Positions 26,041-35,730 of a stretch of 64,000 nt of DNA are shown piece after piece. Numbering within the stretch: the first letter of the stretch is position 1; each line of letters starts with the position of its first letter. The notes under the pieces were generated by a model. The model worked only from the letters and a program-made list of their open reading frames with translations. It was not told the origin of the DNA and made no database searches. The stretch spans positions 310,001 to 374,000 of the forward strand of contig NZ_JAGJEA010000002.1 in the NCBI RefSeq assembly GCF_018100805.1, written 5' to 3'. Both the position numbers and the translations under genes were made by a program. This DNA comes from Aquimarina sp. MMG016 (lineage in GTDB: Bacteria > Bacteroidota > Bacteroidia > Flavobacteriales > Flavobacteriaceae).

Positions 26041-28887
26041 CTAGTGTTTTTCTCCTGGTTTAGAACCATTAATTACATAGATAATAACTAGCAATAACCC
26101 AATAATGATACTCCAAATTAAAACATTTGTAGATTTTGAAGAAGAATCAATTTCCCCGAGAAGAATAAAATTACCCCAATAGTATGGATGTTTTTTGTTA
26201 GGTTCAGCTTTTGAAAGATAATCTAGTTTGGATTGATGTAATGCTTCATCTACCGGAAGATCTGCGTGTATGTTTTCTAAAAATGAAGTAGTAATTGCCA
26301 TAGAACTAGCTTCAGAGGCATTCCATAAACTAGACATAATATTATGCGCTCCGCCTAAAAGAAAAGACTTACTCATTCCTTGTACACCTTCGCCATTATA
26401 AATTTTACCACTAGCAGAATGACACGCACTCAGTAATACCAAATCAGCTTGCAATCGATTTCCATAAAGGTCTTGAGGAGAAAGTATAAATTCTTTTTGA
26501 TGATCATCAAAGACTATACACGATCTACTGGGGTCATCTACATCAACCAAACCGTGTAAGGATAAATGGATGATATCAGCGTCTGGTCCATGTTCCAAAA
26601 AGTTTTTTAAAGAGGCATTTTTATTAGTGAATATTTTACCATCAAAAATAGCAGCTCCTCGATTTATTTCTTCCTGAGATAAGGCAAGTTGCATTAAGTT
26701 ATTGTCTCCAAAAAAACGTTTACGAGCTTTTAGTTTTTGATTAAGTGTAGTACTATACTTAGAACCAAAACCAACATAGTTTTGTAATTGATTTTGTTGA
26801 TGATCACGAAACAATAATGATATGGAATAGGTATAGAATACTGTGTAATCCTCGATCAGATATTTTGAAATATTATTTTTATTAATGGTTGTTAATGCTT
26901 CAAAGGACAATTTATGCAGTTTTCCATCCGGGATAATGCATATACGATTAATATCCTTATGAATTGTACTTAATCCTTGTCGCAGAAATGTATCAAAAAT
27001 TATGTTGGACTGACGCTTTGATACTTCTTCATTTGGGTTATGACATTGAATAATAAAGCTATCTAATTTTTTTTTGATTTCATCGGTATAGGGGATGGAA
27101 ATTGGGAAAAAAGATTTATGAGTTAACCAAAAACTGTATATCATATTTTCAGCAATAAAATATTCTACTACAGCTATATCTTTTGGGAGATCTTTCTGTA
27201 TTTGTTTTAGTTTAGGTGGACGAATAAAGGCATATTTTTCTTTAAAATATTTTGGCTCTTTTTTCTCGATCTCTGTCAGGTAAGTATCTAATTCGTATTG
27301 CGCTTTTGTGAACGTTTGTAATAATGAATCTTGATTTATAGTAGCTTCTAATAGAAGTGTTTGCTGTTTATTCATTTCTTCTCGCAATGCTTTTTCACGT
27401 TTTAGGATTTCTTCAGAAACATTAGACTTAAAGGCATTATTCTGATTTAATTCATATTGAAGCACAATAGCCTTGGTTTTTGACGAAAAGTAATATGCTT
27501 CTTCTAGATAAAAGCGATCACCAGTAATATGATATAGCTCTAAGGCATCTTCTATAGCTTTACCATAGTGCTCAAATTTTAGATCCAGAAAACCTAATTT
27601 AGATTGTTCGAATTGAAAAGAAACTAAACTACGATTAATTACAGAATCAATTTTATGTTGGGTTCTTAGCGCATTTTTAAGGTACAATATATCATTTGAA
27701 TTTTGATATTCTGCCTTAAATATTCTTACTTTTAGTTCTATTAATCGGATTAAATGTCTATCATCTAATATTTTTGATTTTCTTATAATTGGTAAATGAT
27801 TTGTATCAAAACTTCCTCGAGGAAGCAGGAAATCAAACGCTTTGTCCAAATTAAGATTTGCTTTAGAGATGTCTTTTTTTCTGATATAAATATCACATAG
27901 GTTTTCATAAGCTCTGGAAATTGCGTCTTTATACTCTCCTTTTTGAGATAGTTTTTTTCGTATTTCTATGACCTTATTCATATGCTGTTCCGCCTGGTTA
28001 AAATTCTTTAGATCTGTATTGATCATTGCAATTAACTCCAAGGCAATGGAATAATAGAAAGGCTCTTTTTTTTCATCCAGTAAGATCAAGGATTTTTTTG
28101 CCATTCTTTTTGCAATATCATATTCTTTTAGTCCCAGATATGTAGTTCCTGCATTTAAGTAGATTAAAGCCAGATCTAGTTGAGGAATAGCATCTGGAAA
28201 GTTCTGGTGAATTATTAAAGCTTCTTTAATATATATTTTAGCTTTAGCGAACTCCTTGAATTCCATACTCATGGTGATAAGATCATTTATTGTTTCGAAT
28301 TCTTTTGCTTTTGCATCATCTTGTTCTTTGTAAAGGTTAATAGCATTTTGATAGTATAATTCAGATCTAAAAGTATCATTGAGACTTTGATAGAATTTAC
28401 CAACACCATGATACTTTCTAGCTAATTTAAGACGAGGATACTGAGGATCATTTTCAAAAATATAAAGAGCTTGATCAATATATTCTTTGGCGGATTCTAA
28501 CTCATTAAGATATTGATAAGAAACTCCAATGTTGTAAATGGTATTAGCTCTTTCAGAAGGAGGAACAATAGAACAATCTTTCCAAACATGTAAAACTTTA
28601 TCTTTAAAATAGGCAATAGCTTCAGATTCTCGGTTAAGTAAATAATATGATACTCCAATTTTATGAAGTATTTTTCCTTTATAATAACAATCTAAATCCT
28701 GATATTCCTTTTGTTTTATTAGTTTTTCAATCAATTTGAAATTGTCTTCTATTTTTTCTTCCTTAATATTTTGATTAATTTTTTGGTAGTGTTTTTCAAA
28801 ATATGTGGTGTTGGGCGTTTGATTTTTAGCCGAAATGAGGCAAGTGAAAAAACTTATAATTAAAATGAAGTGGGGTTTTAAGATCAT
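26041..28887 (-). CDS. TPR-CHAT caspase-like peptidase with C-terminal membrane anchor
   Basis: A 948-residue protein: signal peptide (about 1-22), a long TPR solenoid (about 70-450, repeats such as ANTIYNIGVSYQYLNELESAKEYIDQ), a helical linker, then a CHAT domain. The caspase-type dyad is visible: His778 in IHLSLHGLVD and Cys822 in LVLLSACHSASG. A membrane segment (VLIWSIIIGLLLVIIYVI) is at the C-terminus. The catalytic domain is predicted outside the cytoplasm, tethered by its end. TPR-CHAT proteins include TPR-CHAT of type III-E CRISPR systems and separase-like peptidases; this one has no CRISPR nearby. A subtilase, a TPR membrane protein and a sigma factor lie upstream on the same strand. 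Confidence 0.9.
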   Translation of the reverse strand: MILKPHFILIISFFTCLISAKNQTPNTTYFEKHYQKINQNIKEEKIEDNFKLIEKLIKQKEYQDLDCYYKGKILHKIGVSYYLLNRESEAIAYFKDKVLHVWKDCSIVPPSERANTIYNIGVSYQYLNELESAKEYIDQALYIFENDPQYPRLKLARKYHGVGKFYQSLNDTFRSELYYQNAINLYKEQDDAKAKEFETINDLITMSMEFKEFAKAKIYIKEALIIHQNFPDAIPQLDLALIYLNAGTTYLGLKEYDIAKRMAKKSLILLDEKKEPFYYSIALELIAMINTDLKNFNQAEQHMNKVIEIRKKLSQKGEYKDAISRAYENLCDIYIRKKDISKANLNLDKAFDFLLPRGSFDTNHLPIIRKSKILDDRHLIRLIELKVRIFKAEYQNSNDILYLKNALRTQHKIDSVINRSLVSFQFEQSKLGFLDLKFEHYGKAIEDALELYHITGDRFYLEEAYYFSSKTKAIVLQYELNQNNAFKSNVSEEILKREKALREEMNKQQTLLLEATINQDSLLQTFTKAQYELDTYLTEIEKKEPKYFKEKYAFIRPPKLKQIQKDLPKDIAVVEYFIAENMIYSFWLTHKSFFPISIPYTDEIKKKLDSFIIQCHNPNEEVSKRQSNIIFDTFLRQGLSTIHKDINRICIIPDGKLHKLSFEALTTINKNNISKYLIEDYTVFYTYSISLLFRDHQQNQLQNYVGFGSKYSTTLNQKLKARKRFFGDNNLMQLALSQEEINRGAAIFDGKIFTNKNASLKNFLEHGPDADIIHLSLHGLVDVDDPSRSCIVFDDHQKEFILSPQDLYGNRLQADLVLLSACHSASGKIYNGEGVQGMSKSFLLGGAHNIMSSLWNASEASSMAITTSFLENIHADLPVDEALHQSKLDYLSKAEPNKKHPYYWGNFILLGEIDSSSKSTNVLIWSIIIGLLLVIIYVINGSKPGEKH

Positions 28888-28982
28888 AGCTAATAGTTAA
28901 GCAATTGTAGTGTCAAAGCAACACTTCTAATTACTAATATAGTGAAATGTTAAAACGTTATTGTTAATACTATTTAAAACTT

Positions 28983-29018
28983 AAAAAGCTGTTAGAGAAC
29001 ACTTTCTAACAGCTTTTT
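28983..29018 (-). terminator. Hairpin terminator after the subtilase gene
   Basis: AAAAAGCTGTTAGA and TCTAACAGCTTTTT form a long stem with an 8-base loop and T/A tracts on both sides. It lies 18 bases after the subtilase stop, and the CHAT gene starts 96 bases further on, so the CHAT gene probably has its own promoter. Confidence 0.85.
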
Positions 29019-29036
29019 GGTAAAACAAGGGAAAAA

Positions 29037-30662
29037 TCACCTCTTTATTACAGTTCGAGTATCTACTTGGTTTCTGGTATGTATTTTTACAAAATAGATA
29101 CCGGGTTGTAGTCGTTGAGTTTGTGTTAAATTAATAATACTCTTTTTTATAACATTAGAGGTTATTTGATGTTGAAACATTAATAAACCACTTTGATTAT
29201 ACACAGAAATATGGGTTGGTTTATTAGGTCCATTGGGTATATGCATTTGGAGAGTTTCTGTAAAAGGATTAGGAGTAAATAAAGTGGTGGTAGATGCTGA
29301 AGGAGTAACAGAAGTTATTCTGTGGGCGCTACAACCATTAGCCAATTGATTATATGCTTCAGGAAAGTTAATAACACCATTTGCAGCAATTTTTTCAAAT
29401 AAATCTGATGAAGTAGTAGATGTATTTATCAGACTGCATTTAATATTTTGTGGGTTAAAAGTAGTTTGATAAGTTGCAAGTATAGTTGCAAATGCAGTAA
29501 CATTTGCTGATGAAAACGAAGTTCCTGATTGATAAACCACATCTCCATTTAAACCTGGACCAGGAATATTTTCTCCTAACAAACCAACATCAACAGAGGA
29601 TTGACCATAACTACTATAGTTACTTAACTTATTATCACAAGAAGTTGAAGCCACAGATAAAATATTGGTATTAGGGTAGGAGGCAGGGAATGAGATGATA
29701 TTATCCGTATCATTATTTTCATTGGTATTACCTGCTGCTGCAATAATTAAGGTACCCATTTGTTCAGCATAATCTATTGCCAGTTTAAGAGGTTTTCCTG
29801 TTGGATTCACATTATAATTCTGATAACTAAAACTAAAATTAAGAATATTAGAACCTTCATTTACCGCATCTAGAATAGCTGGAATTAGGTTAGAAACAAA
29901 TCCTTGACCAAATCTATCATGTGTTTTTCTTATATCAAATGAAACAGCAGAAGGATTAACTCCATAACTCAACAGATTATGAATACTACCTGCTATATGA
30001 GTACCATGGCCGTTTTGATCATCAGGTATCTGATCATCGTCTATATAATCATATCCTGTATATGACGAAATATGAAAATTGTAGCCAGGAAAACTACCTC
30101 CAGTTTGGGTAATACCAGTGTCAAAAATTGAAATTTTTATTGGATTTGTACCTGCAGCATATTGTAGGGCAATATTCTCAAAACAGAAATCAACTATATC
30201 TACAGGAGTTCTGGGAACTGTGTGTCCTATATTAAAGCTAGCACCATCAATTTCAGTTTTTTTTTGTGCACTAGTGACCTGACCATTTATATTGGTTACT
30301 GTTTGACCTGCCTGTGTAGTATAAGGAAAAATGGCAGTATTCCAAAGTCTCAAATTTATTTCAGGTCGATACCAGATTTCTTCAGAATTTAATTCAGCTA
30401 ATAAGTTATCAACCTGACTTTGGGTAATGGCCGGATCTAATTTTACAAAATAAAGCGAAGGATGTTTGATAATACAGTCATTGTCGTCACAATCATCATC
30501 ATCGTCATCATCGTCATCATCGTCATCATCGTCATCGTCATTGAGCTTAGAATTATATATTGCTTCAGAATTTGATACCCCGATTTGTTGCCCAAGAATT
30601 GGAGTTAGTAAAAAGATAAAAATAATGAATGATAGAATGTGTTTTAGCGTTTTCATATTCAA
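29037..30662 (-). CDS. Subtilisin-like S8 protease with poly-Asp tract and T9SS sorting domain
   Basis: A 541-residue secreted protease. It has a signal peptide (ending ILGQQ), then at about residues 42-57 a run of 16 Asp followed by CDDNDC, an N-terminal inhibitor-like segment, and the S8 catalytic domain with Asp181 (ISIFDTGIT), His219 (NGHGTHIAGS) and Ser382 (SGTSFSSANV). The end is a type A T9SS sorting domain (TLFTPNPFTETLQMHI to GIYFVKIHTRNQVDTRTVIKR). It is expected on the cell surface or released. The acidic run could bind calcium, which many subtilases need. It follows a TPR and a sigma-factor gene and precedes the CHAT gene. Confidence 0.93.
   Translation of the reverse strand: MNMKTLKHILSFIIFIFLLTPILGQQIGVSNSEAIYNSKLNDDDDDDDDDDDDDDDDCDDNDCIIKHPSLYFVKLDPAITQSQVDNLLAELNSEEIWYRPEINLRLWNTAIFPYTTQAGQTVTNINGQVTSAQKKTEIDGASFNIGHTVPRTPVDIVDFCFENIALQYAAGTNPIKISIFDTGITQTGGSFPGYNFHISSYTGYDYIDDDQIPDDQNGHGTHIAGSIHNLLSYGVNPSAVSFDIRKTHDRFGQGFVSNLIPAILDAVNEGSNILNFSFSYQNYNVNPTGKPLKLAIDYAEQMGTLIIAAAGNTNENNDTDNIISFPASYPNTNILSVASTSCDNKLSNYSSYGQSSVDVGLLGENIPGPGLNGDVVYQSGTSFSSANVTAFATILATYQTTFNPQNIKCSLINTSTTSSDLFEKIAANGVINFPEAYNQLANGCSAHRITSVTPSASTTTLFTPNPFTETLQMHIPNGPNKPTHISVYNQSGLLMFQHQITSNVIKKSIINLTQTQRLQPGIYFVKIHTRNQVDTRTVIKR
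30492..30539 (-). repeat. GAT/GAC triplet tract encoding 16 consecutive Asp
   Basis: Sixteen Asp codons in a near-regular 9-base pattern (GAT GAT GAC on the coding strand) inside the subtilase gene. Triplet-unit slippage would change the Asp count without shifting the frame, so length variation between strains is plausible. Confidence 0.9.
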
Positions 30663-30707
30663 GTAAGGTTACTGGTTTTAATTAAATAGTATGGTCTTTT
30701 GTTTGTA

Positions 30708-31382
30708 TTATTTTGAATTTATTCTTTCCAATAGCAGTTGAGCTTGTTCATAATTCCAGTCGGTGTTATTGATTTGTTTTAATAAGGATGAAGCTTTATT
30801 GGGTTGTTTATTAAGCAGATAAGCAATAGATTGATACCAATTCAATTCTTGTATGTATTTGCTACTATTTGTTCTGTTTTCTTCGAACTTTACAATAGCT
30901 TTATTGTATTGATTATTTAGCAGTAATGCCAATCCATAGTAATAGGTGTCTTCTTCGGTAGGAGCTTCAAGATTTAGGAAATACGAAGCAGCCTGTTCGT
31001 AATCTTTACTATTGAACATTTGGATTGCTAATACTCTGTTCTCATTTTCATCAGAGATACCTTTTGTAGCTCCTGGGTGTATTATTTCTTGGTCATTAAG
31101 ATATTGTTGTGCTAATACATAAGGATCAGAAGGAGTAGTGTTAAATAATTGCAAACCAATGATTAATGCTATACTAGCAGCCGTAGCAATAAATATTTTT
31201 AAATATTTTTTATTCGTAAAACCATTTTTATTTCTTTTGATCCCGAATTCATGATCAAGCTTTTCTTTCCACTTGTTCCTTAGATCATTGTCAAATTGTT
31301 TTTTTAATACCTGTTCTAAGATTTGATCCTCTTCCTGTTTTGAGATATTTGGATCCGAAAGTTTATTTAATTTCTCTTTCAT
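30708..31382 (-). CDS. TPR-containing single-pass membrane protein, possible anti-sigma partner
   Basis: A 224-residue protein: a short cytosolic helical part (residues 1-60, many charges), one membrane segment (IFIATAASIALIIGLQLF), then a TPR-like periplasmic part (NSKDYEQAASYFLNLEAPTE, YYYGLALLLNNQYNKAIVKFEEN). Its start overlaps the end of the sigma-factor gene by 4 bases (ATGA), so both are made together. The layout fits a membrane anti-sigma factor that senses the envelope; no named anti-sigma domain is recognised, so this is inference. Confidence 0.8.
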   Translation of the reverse strand: MKEKLNKLSDPNISKQEEDQILEQVLKKQFDNDLRNKWKEKLDHEFGIKRNKNGFTNKKYLKIFIATAASIALIIGLQLFNTTPSDPYVLAQQYLNDQEIIHPGATKGISDENENRVLAIQMFNSKDYEQAASYFLNLEAPTEEDTYYYGLALLLNNQYNKAIVKFEENRTNSSKYIQELNWYQSIAYLLNKQPNKASSLLKQINNTDWNYEQAQLLLERINSK

Positions 31383-31942
31383 AATTTAACCATTGTTTTT
31401 AGACCAAATTGATCCTTTAGTTGTTTAATACACCGCTCTTTCTGTTTTCTTATGGTTGCAGGACTTTTCTGCTGTTCTTCAGCGATTTCAGTTAACTTCA
31501 TTTTTCCATAATAATGCCAGGTGAGCAATTGTTTGCATGATTCTCCCAGAGTTTGCCAGGCTTTTTTGAGCCTGCCTAATTCATCAGTATCTATAACTTC
31601 TTTATGTTCTTCATCGATTAAGGTTATTTGACCTTCTAAATCTGTAGCACCTTTTTGTTTGTTTCTCAATAACATTTGTGATGCCATTTTAGTGAAAAGA
31701 AAGCGAAGGTTTCCATACCGTAATTTTCCATCTATAAATCGAGTTCTAAACTCGATTAATGTGTCCATTGTGGCATCATACGCATCCTCGTGTGATGCTC
31801 TGTATTCTCTACGCAAATATTTTAATGTTTCACTAAATTGCTTAAGAAATACTTGCTCAAAGAAATGAGTGTCATTTCTTTTTAGATCAGCTACAAGTTT
31901 TTCAAATGATGCTTCACTTAATCCAAAATTTTTGTTTTTCAT
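31379..31942 (-). CDS. Sigma-70 family (ECF-like) RNA polymerase sigma factor
   Basis: A 187-residue sigma factor with regions 2 and 4 only. Region 2 lies around YRASHEDAYDATMDTLIEF and LRFLFTKMASQMLLRNKQKG. The region 4 helix-turn-helix is MKLTEIAEEQQKSPATIRKQ. It is translationally coupled to the TPR membrane protein downstream (4-base overlap). The subtilase and CHAT genes further downstream on the same strand are plausible parts of its regulon. Confidence 0.85.
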   Translation of the reverse strand: MKNKNFGLSEASFEKLVADLKRNDTHFFEQVFLKQFSETLKYLRREYRASHEDAYDATMDTLIEFRTRFIDGKLRYGNLRFLFTKMASQMLLRNKQKGATDLEGQITLIDEEHKEVIDTDELGRLKKAWQTLGESCKQLLTWHYYGKMKLTEIAEEQQKSPATIRKQKERCIKQLKDQFGLKTMVKL

Positions 31943-32417
31943 TCTTGTTAGTTTAGTCTAATAGGATATGGCGATATGACTAAATTTACTAAGAAAAAAA
32001 CAGTTTATATATTGATTTATACACTTCTATAAGTCATAAAACCCTAAAACGTGACAAACTTTAGTTAAAAAGTGTTAAGGCTTTATTATACTGTATTTTA
32101 CGGAGCTTAGTAAACTTGTTTTTCTTGAATTAGTAACAGTTAATTCCTAAAATACCCTACCAATATCTTTGAAAATAATCAAAACTTTTTTTTAACAATA
32201 GAAGAGATAAAAAGGGAGTATTAATAAGCTTCTGAAATATTTACTTTTTTGATTTTAGTAGAGCAAAAATTAGAATTTTTAGTTATACTTATATTAATAT
32301 ACAGTTAAACTATTCAATACTGATAGTATTAGTATTATTTTAGAGATATGACTATCAGTTTGTTTAGTTTTGGTATCGATAAAGTCCACAATGTATAACC
32401 TATTTAAAACAATTATT
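31943..32417. other. AT-rich intergenic region between divergent genes
   Basis: 475 bases between the sigma-factor gene (minus) and the USP gene (plus). It is very AT-rich with no reading frame of note. It must hold promoters for both directions, but I could not fix a clear -33/-7 pair. I see no hairpin or RNA gene. Confidence 0.5.
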
Positions 32418-33227
32418 ATGAATTCTAAAAAATCAAAATATCATTTACTTGTTCTAATGGACTTATCTAAGGCATCAGAAGCAGCATTAAAGAATGCGGT
32501 ACATTTAGCTAAAGAAATAAATGGCAAGGTAGAAGTATTTCATGTTAAATCTCCTGCGGATGTAGCTAAATATGAGAATCAGTTTTCTGCTATGCGCGCT
32601 ATTCAGGAGGATACTAGTAATGTGCAATCCAAATTGATGAAATTGATAAGAGAAATAGAGAAAGAAGAAAAAGTTGTTATTACGTTGCAGATTTCATATG
32701 GTAATGCCAAACAAGCCATTAAAGATAAAATAGATAGTGTAAAGCCGGATTTAGTGATATTAGGGAAAAGAAAAAATAATTTGATGAACTTCTTAGAACC
32801 AGATATTACCAAATTTGTACTTAAAGAGTGTAATGCAAATATTCTTATTTCTGGAGAAGATAACAAATTCCATAGTTTTGATGATATTTCTTTAGGTGTT
32901 TATGGAGAAACAATACATAAAGAGGGACTAGAAATTATTAGTGACCTGAAAACAAATGAAGAAGACCCTATACGGTTTTTTAGAATTCGTAACCCAAACA
33001 ATTCAGACAAGAGTGTTACCACTGAACAAAATAAAAAATGGGCTGTTTCCTATACCTTCTCTGAAGGAGAAAACGCGTTAGATGGTCTTGCTTCTTATAT
33101 TACCGGGACAAATACTCAATTGTTTTGTATTCCGAGAAAGCAAAATGAAAATGCTTCATGGTTTGGATTAAGTCGTATAAATGATTTGATTTATAAATTA
33201 AATATTCCGGTTTTAATTTTGAGATAA
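32418..33227 (+). CDS. Universal stress protein
   Basis: About 269 residues from ATG 32418 (MNSKKSKYHLLVLMDLSKAS); in-frame starts at 32370 and 32391 would add an unrelated N-terminus. The N-terminal half is a USP domain with the usual beta strand, DLS and the helix ASEAALKNAVHLAKEI; the middle contains the nucleotide-site-like stretch DLVILGKRKNNLMNFLEPD. The second half resembles a degenerate second USP repeat (ending IYKLNIPVLILR). USPs bind ATP/AMP and respond to stress; a specific role is not visible. A possible terminator follows at 33250. Confidence 0.85.
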   Translation: MNSKKSKYHLLVLMDLSKASEAALKNAVHLAKEINGKVEVFHVKSPADVAKYENQFSAMRAIQEDTSNVQSKLMKLIREIEKEEKVVITLQISYGNAKQAIKDKIDSVKPDLVILGKRKNNLMNFLEPDITKFVLKECNANILISGEDNKFHSFDDISLGVYGETIHKEGLEIISDLKTNEEDPIRFFRIRNPNNSDKSVTTEQNKKWAVSYTFSEGENALDGLASYITGTNTQLFCIPRKQNENASWFGLSRINDLIYKLNIPVLILR

Positions 33228-33249
33228 ATAAAGTATTAAAACTTATTAC

Positions 33250-33287
33250 AAAAGTGCTTGCTACATAGTTTTAGTAAGCGTTTTTTG
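33250..33287 (+). terminator. Hairpin terminator after the USP gene
   Basis: AAAGTGCTTGCT pairs with AGTAAGCGTTTTTT through two G-T pairs, followed by a T-run. It lies about 25 bases past the USP stop. Confidence 0.6.
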
Positions 33288-33429
33288 TTTTTTTAGTGTT
33301 TATGTTTATATATTAATGGAACACTTATGATAAGTGAACATTGATTAAACTATCATTTTTTATTTTTTTTAAATTACATTGCGATATATAAATTCTTAAA
33401 AATATAATTAACATCAATCAAAATTTCAT

Positions 33430-35613
33430 ATGAAAATAAGAATCGTCTATTCACTTTTTGCTTTTACAGTATTGTTATCAGCTTGTAGTAAAGAAAAAGA
33501 AAAGGAAGAATCAACAGTAAGGCCACATCATTCTATAGAAGCTCCTGTGGCAAAAAAGGTAGCTGAAGAATTAAAAGCACATGGAGATACTCGTATTGAT
33601 AATTATTTCTGGATGCGTTTAAGCGATAAGCAAAAAAATGCTGAAACGCCTGATACACAGACTAAGGATGTATTGGATTACCTGAATGCGGAAAATGATT
33701 ATAAGGACGCCGCAATGAAACATACGGATAGTCTTCAGAAAAAGCTCTATGATGAAATTGTAGGTCGAATTAAAAAAGATGATGCTTCAGTTCCATATAA
33801 TGACAATGGGTATTCATACTATTCTAGATTTGAGAAAGGAATGGATTATGCGTTATATTGTCGTAAAAAATTAGAGGAAGGTGCTAAAGAGGAAATTATG
33901 CTCAATGGCCCGGAGATGGCTGAAGGTCTTTCTTATTTTGGACTAGGAGGGCGATCTGTAAGTCCTGATAATAAATTATTAGCTTATGGAGTTGATACGG
34001 TTTCCAGACGACGGTATACTGTATATTTCAAAAACCTAGAAACGGGTGAAATGCTTTCTGATAAGTTAGATAATACAACTAGTGGGGCAGTTTGGGCAAA
34101 TGATAATAAAACGGTGTTTTATACCTCTAAAGATTCTGTAACACTTAGGGCTAATAAAATTTATAAGCATGTATTAGGTACTGATCAATCAAAAGATGAA
34201 TTAGTTTTTGAAGAAAAAGATGAAACCTTTAGTACTTTTATTTATAAGTCAAGATCTGATAAATATCTAATCATAGGTAGTTATCAAACACTATCTACAG
34301 AATATAGATATCTGGATGCTGATACTCCTGATGGCGAATGGAAGATTATTCAACCTAGAGAAAGAGATCTAGAATATAATGTTGCACATTTTGGTGATCA
34401 TTTTTATATCAAAACCAATCTCGATGCTACAAACTTTAAGCTGGTAAAAACACCAATTACTGCTACCACAAAAGATAACTGGGAGGATGTGATACCACAC
34501 AGAGAAGATATTTTATTAGAAAATTTTACTGTTTTTAAAAATAACCTTGTGCTTGGCGAACGTGTTAATGGTTTAAGTACCATTAGAGTTATGAAATGGA
34601 ATGGGGAAGAAGATCATTATATCGAGTTTAACGATCCGGCTTATTTGGCGTACACTTCAACAAATTTAGATTTTGATACTAATATTTTACGTTATTCATA
34701 TACTTCTTTAACTACTCCATTCAGTACAATTGATTATAATATGGATAGTAAAGAGCAGAAGGTATTAAAAGAGCAAGAAGTAATAGATCCTAACTTCTCT
34801 AAAGATAATTATGTATCCGAAAGATTATATGCAACAGCTAGGGATGGAGTAAAAATACCTATCTCTTTAGTGTATAAGAAAGGAGTAAAAAGAAGTGCAA
34901 ATACTCCTTTATTATTATATTCTTATGGTTCCTACGGCAGTAGTACAGAGCCTTATTTTAGTTCTACCAGATTGAGTTTGCTGGATCGTGGATTTGTATT
35001 TGCAATGGCTCATATTAGAGGAGGGCAAGAAATGGGAAGACATTGGTATGAAGATGGTAAACTATTAAAAAAGAAAAATACATTCACTGACTTTATTGAT
35101 TGTGGAGACTACTTGGTTAAAGAAGGTTTTACAAGTGCTGATCATCTGTATGCCCAAGGAGGCAGTGCAGGTGGCTTATTGATGGGAGCTATCCTAAATA
35201 TGAAACCAGAACTGTGGAATGGAGTTGTAGCAGCAGTACCTTTTGTAGATGTGGTATCTACGATGATGGATGAAACAATACCACTAACTACTTTTGAGTT
35301 TGATGAGTGGGGAAATCCAAAGGATAAAGAATATTATGAGTATATGAAATCTTATTCTCCATATGATAATGTAACTGCAAAGGATTATCCAAATATTCTT
35401 ATTACTACTGGATATTGGGATAGTCAGGTACAATATTGGGAGCCGGCAAAATGGATTGCAAAACTTAGAGATTTAAAGACAGATGATAACTTACTTATCA
35501 TGGACTGTGATATGGAAACCGGTCATGGAGGTGCATCAGGACGCTTCGCACGATATAAACGTACTGCATTAAGTTATGCATTTATGCTGGATTTAGAAGG
35601 TATAGAAAAATAA
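33430..35613 (+). CDS. S9-family prolyl oligopeptidase / oligopeptidase B lipoprotein
   Basis: A 727-residue lipoprotein (LLSACSKEKEK). The start of the mature chain (KVAEELKAHGDTRIDNYFWMR) is typical of oligopeptidase B. A beta-propeller covers about 80-440 and an alpha/beta hydrolase domain covers 450-727 with nucleophile Ser579 in QGGSAGGLLMGA and His699 in ETGHGGASGRF. Family enzymes cut peptides after basic residues (PtrB) or Pro; the propeller limits substrates to short peptides. Being a lipoprotein, it is expected in the envelope. A terminator follows at 35634. Confidence 0.93.
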   Translation: MKIRIVYSLFAFTVLLSACSKEKEKEESTVRPHHSIEAPVAKKVAEELKAHGDTRIDNYFWMRLSDKQKNAETPDTQTKDVLDYLNAENDYKDAAMKHTDSLQKKLYDEIVGRIKKDDASVPYNDNGYSYYSRFEKGMDYALYCRKKLEEGAKEEIMLNGPEMAEGLSYFGLGGRSVSPDNKLLAYGVDTVSRRRYTVYFKNLETGEMLSDKLDNTTSGAVWANDNKTVFYTSKDSVTLRANKIYKHVLGTDQSKDELVFEEKDETFSTFIYKSRSDKYLIIGSYQTLSTEYRYLDADTPDGEWKIIQPRERDLEYNVAHFGDHFYIKTNLDATNFKLVKTPITATTKDNWEDVIPHREDILLENFTVFKNNLVLGERVNGLSTIRVMKWNGEEDHYIEFNDPAYLAYTSTNLDFDTNILRYSYTSLTTPFSTIDYNMDSKEQKVLKEQEVIDPNFSKDNYVSERLYATARDGVKIPISLVYKKGVKRSANTPLLLYSYGSYGSSTEPYFSSTRLSLLDRGFVFAMAHIRGGQEMGRHWYEDGKLLKKKNTFTDFIDCGDYLVKEGFTSADHLYAQGGSAGGLLMGAILNMKPELWNGVVAAVPFVDVVSTMMDETIPLTTFEFDEWGNPKDKEYYEYMKSYSPYDNVTAKDYPNILITTGYWDSQVQYWEPAKWIAKLRDLKTDDNLLIMDCDMETGHGGASGRFARYKRTALSYAFMLDLEGIEK

Positions 35614-35633
35614 ATAATTGATCGTTCGATCAT

Positions 35634-35672
35634 AAAAGCGAGTAAGAATCTATATTTTTGCTCGCTTTTTTA
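35634..35672 (+). terminator. Hairpin terminator after the S9 peptidase gene
   Basis: AAAGCGAG and CTCGCTTT form the stem, with a loop of about 18 bases and a T-run after it, 20 bases past the S9 peptidase stop. Confidence 0.85.
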
Positions 35673-35730
35673 TTTGTTAAAAATAACTGGTGAGTACCCA
35701 TCAATAATAAACATTGAAATTTATTAATTT

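Noticed and set aside
30484-30543. Short regular repeats that could suggest a CRISPR array
   Set aside because: Nine-base periodicity in codon phase within a gene, no spacers; no cas genes next to the TPR-CHAT gene either.
30466-30666. Plus-strand open frame with a long Ser run
   Set aside because: It is the antisense shadow of the Asp tract in the subtilase gene.
31943-32417. Possible small RNA gene in the 475-base gap
   Set aside because: No stable hairpin plus terminator or conserved-looking block was found; AT-rich sequence alone is not evidence.
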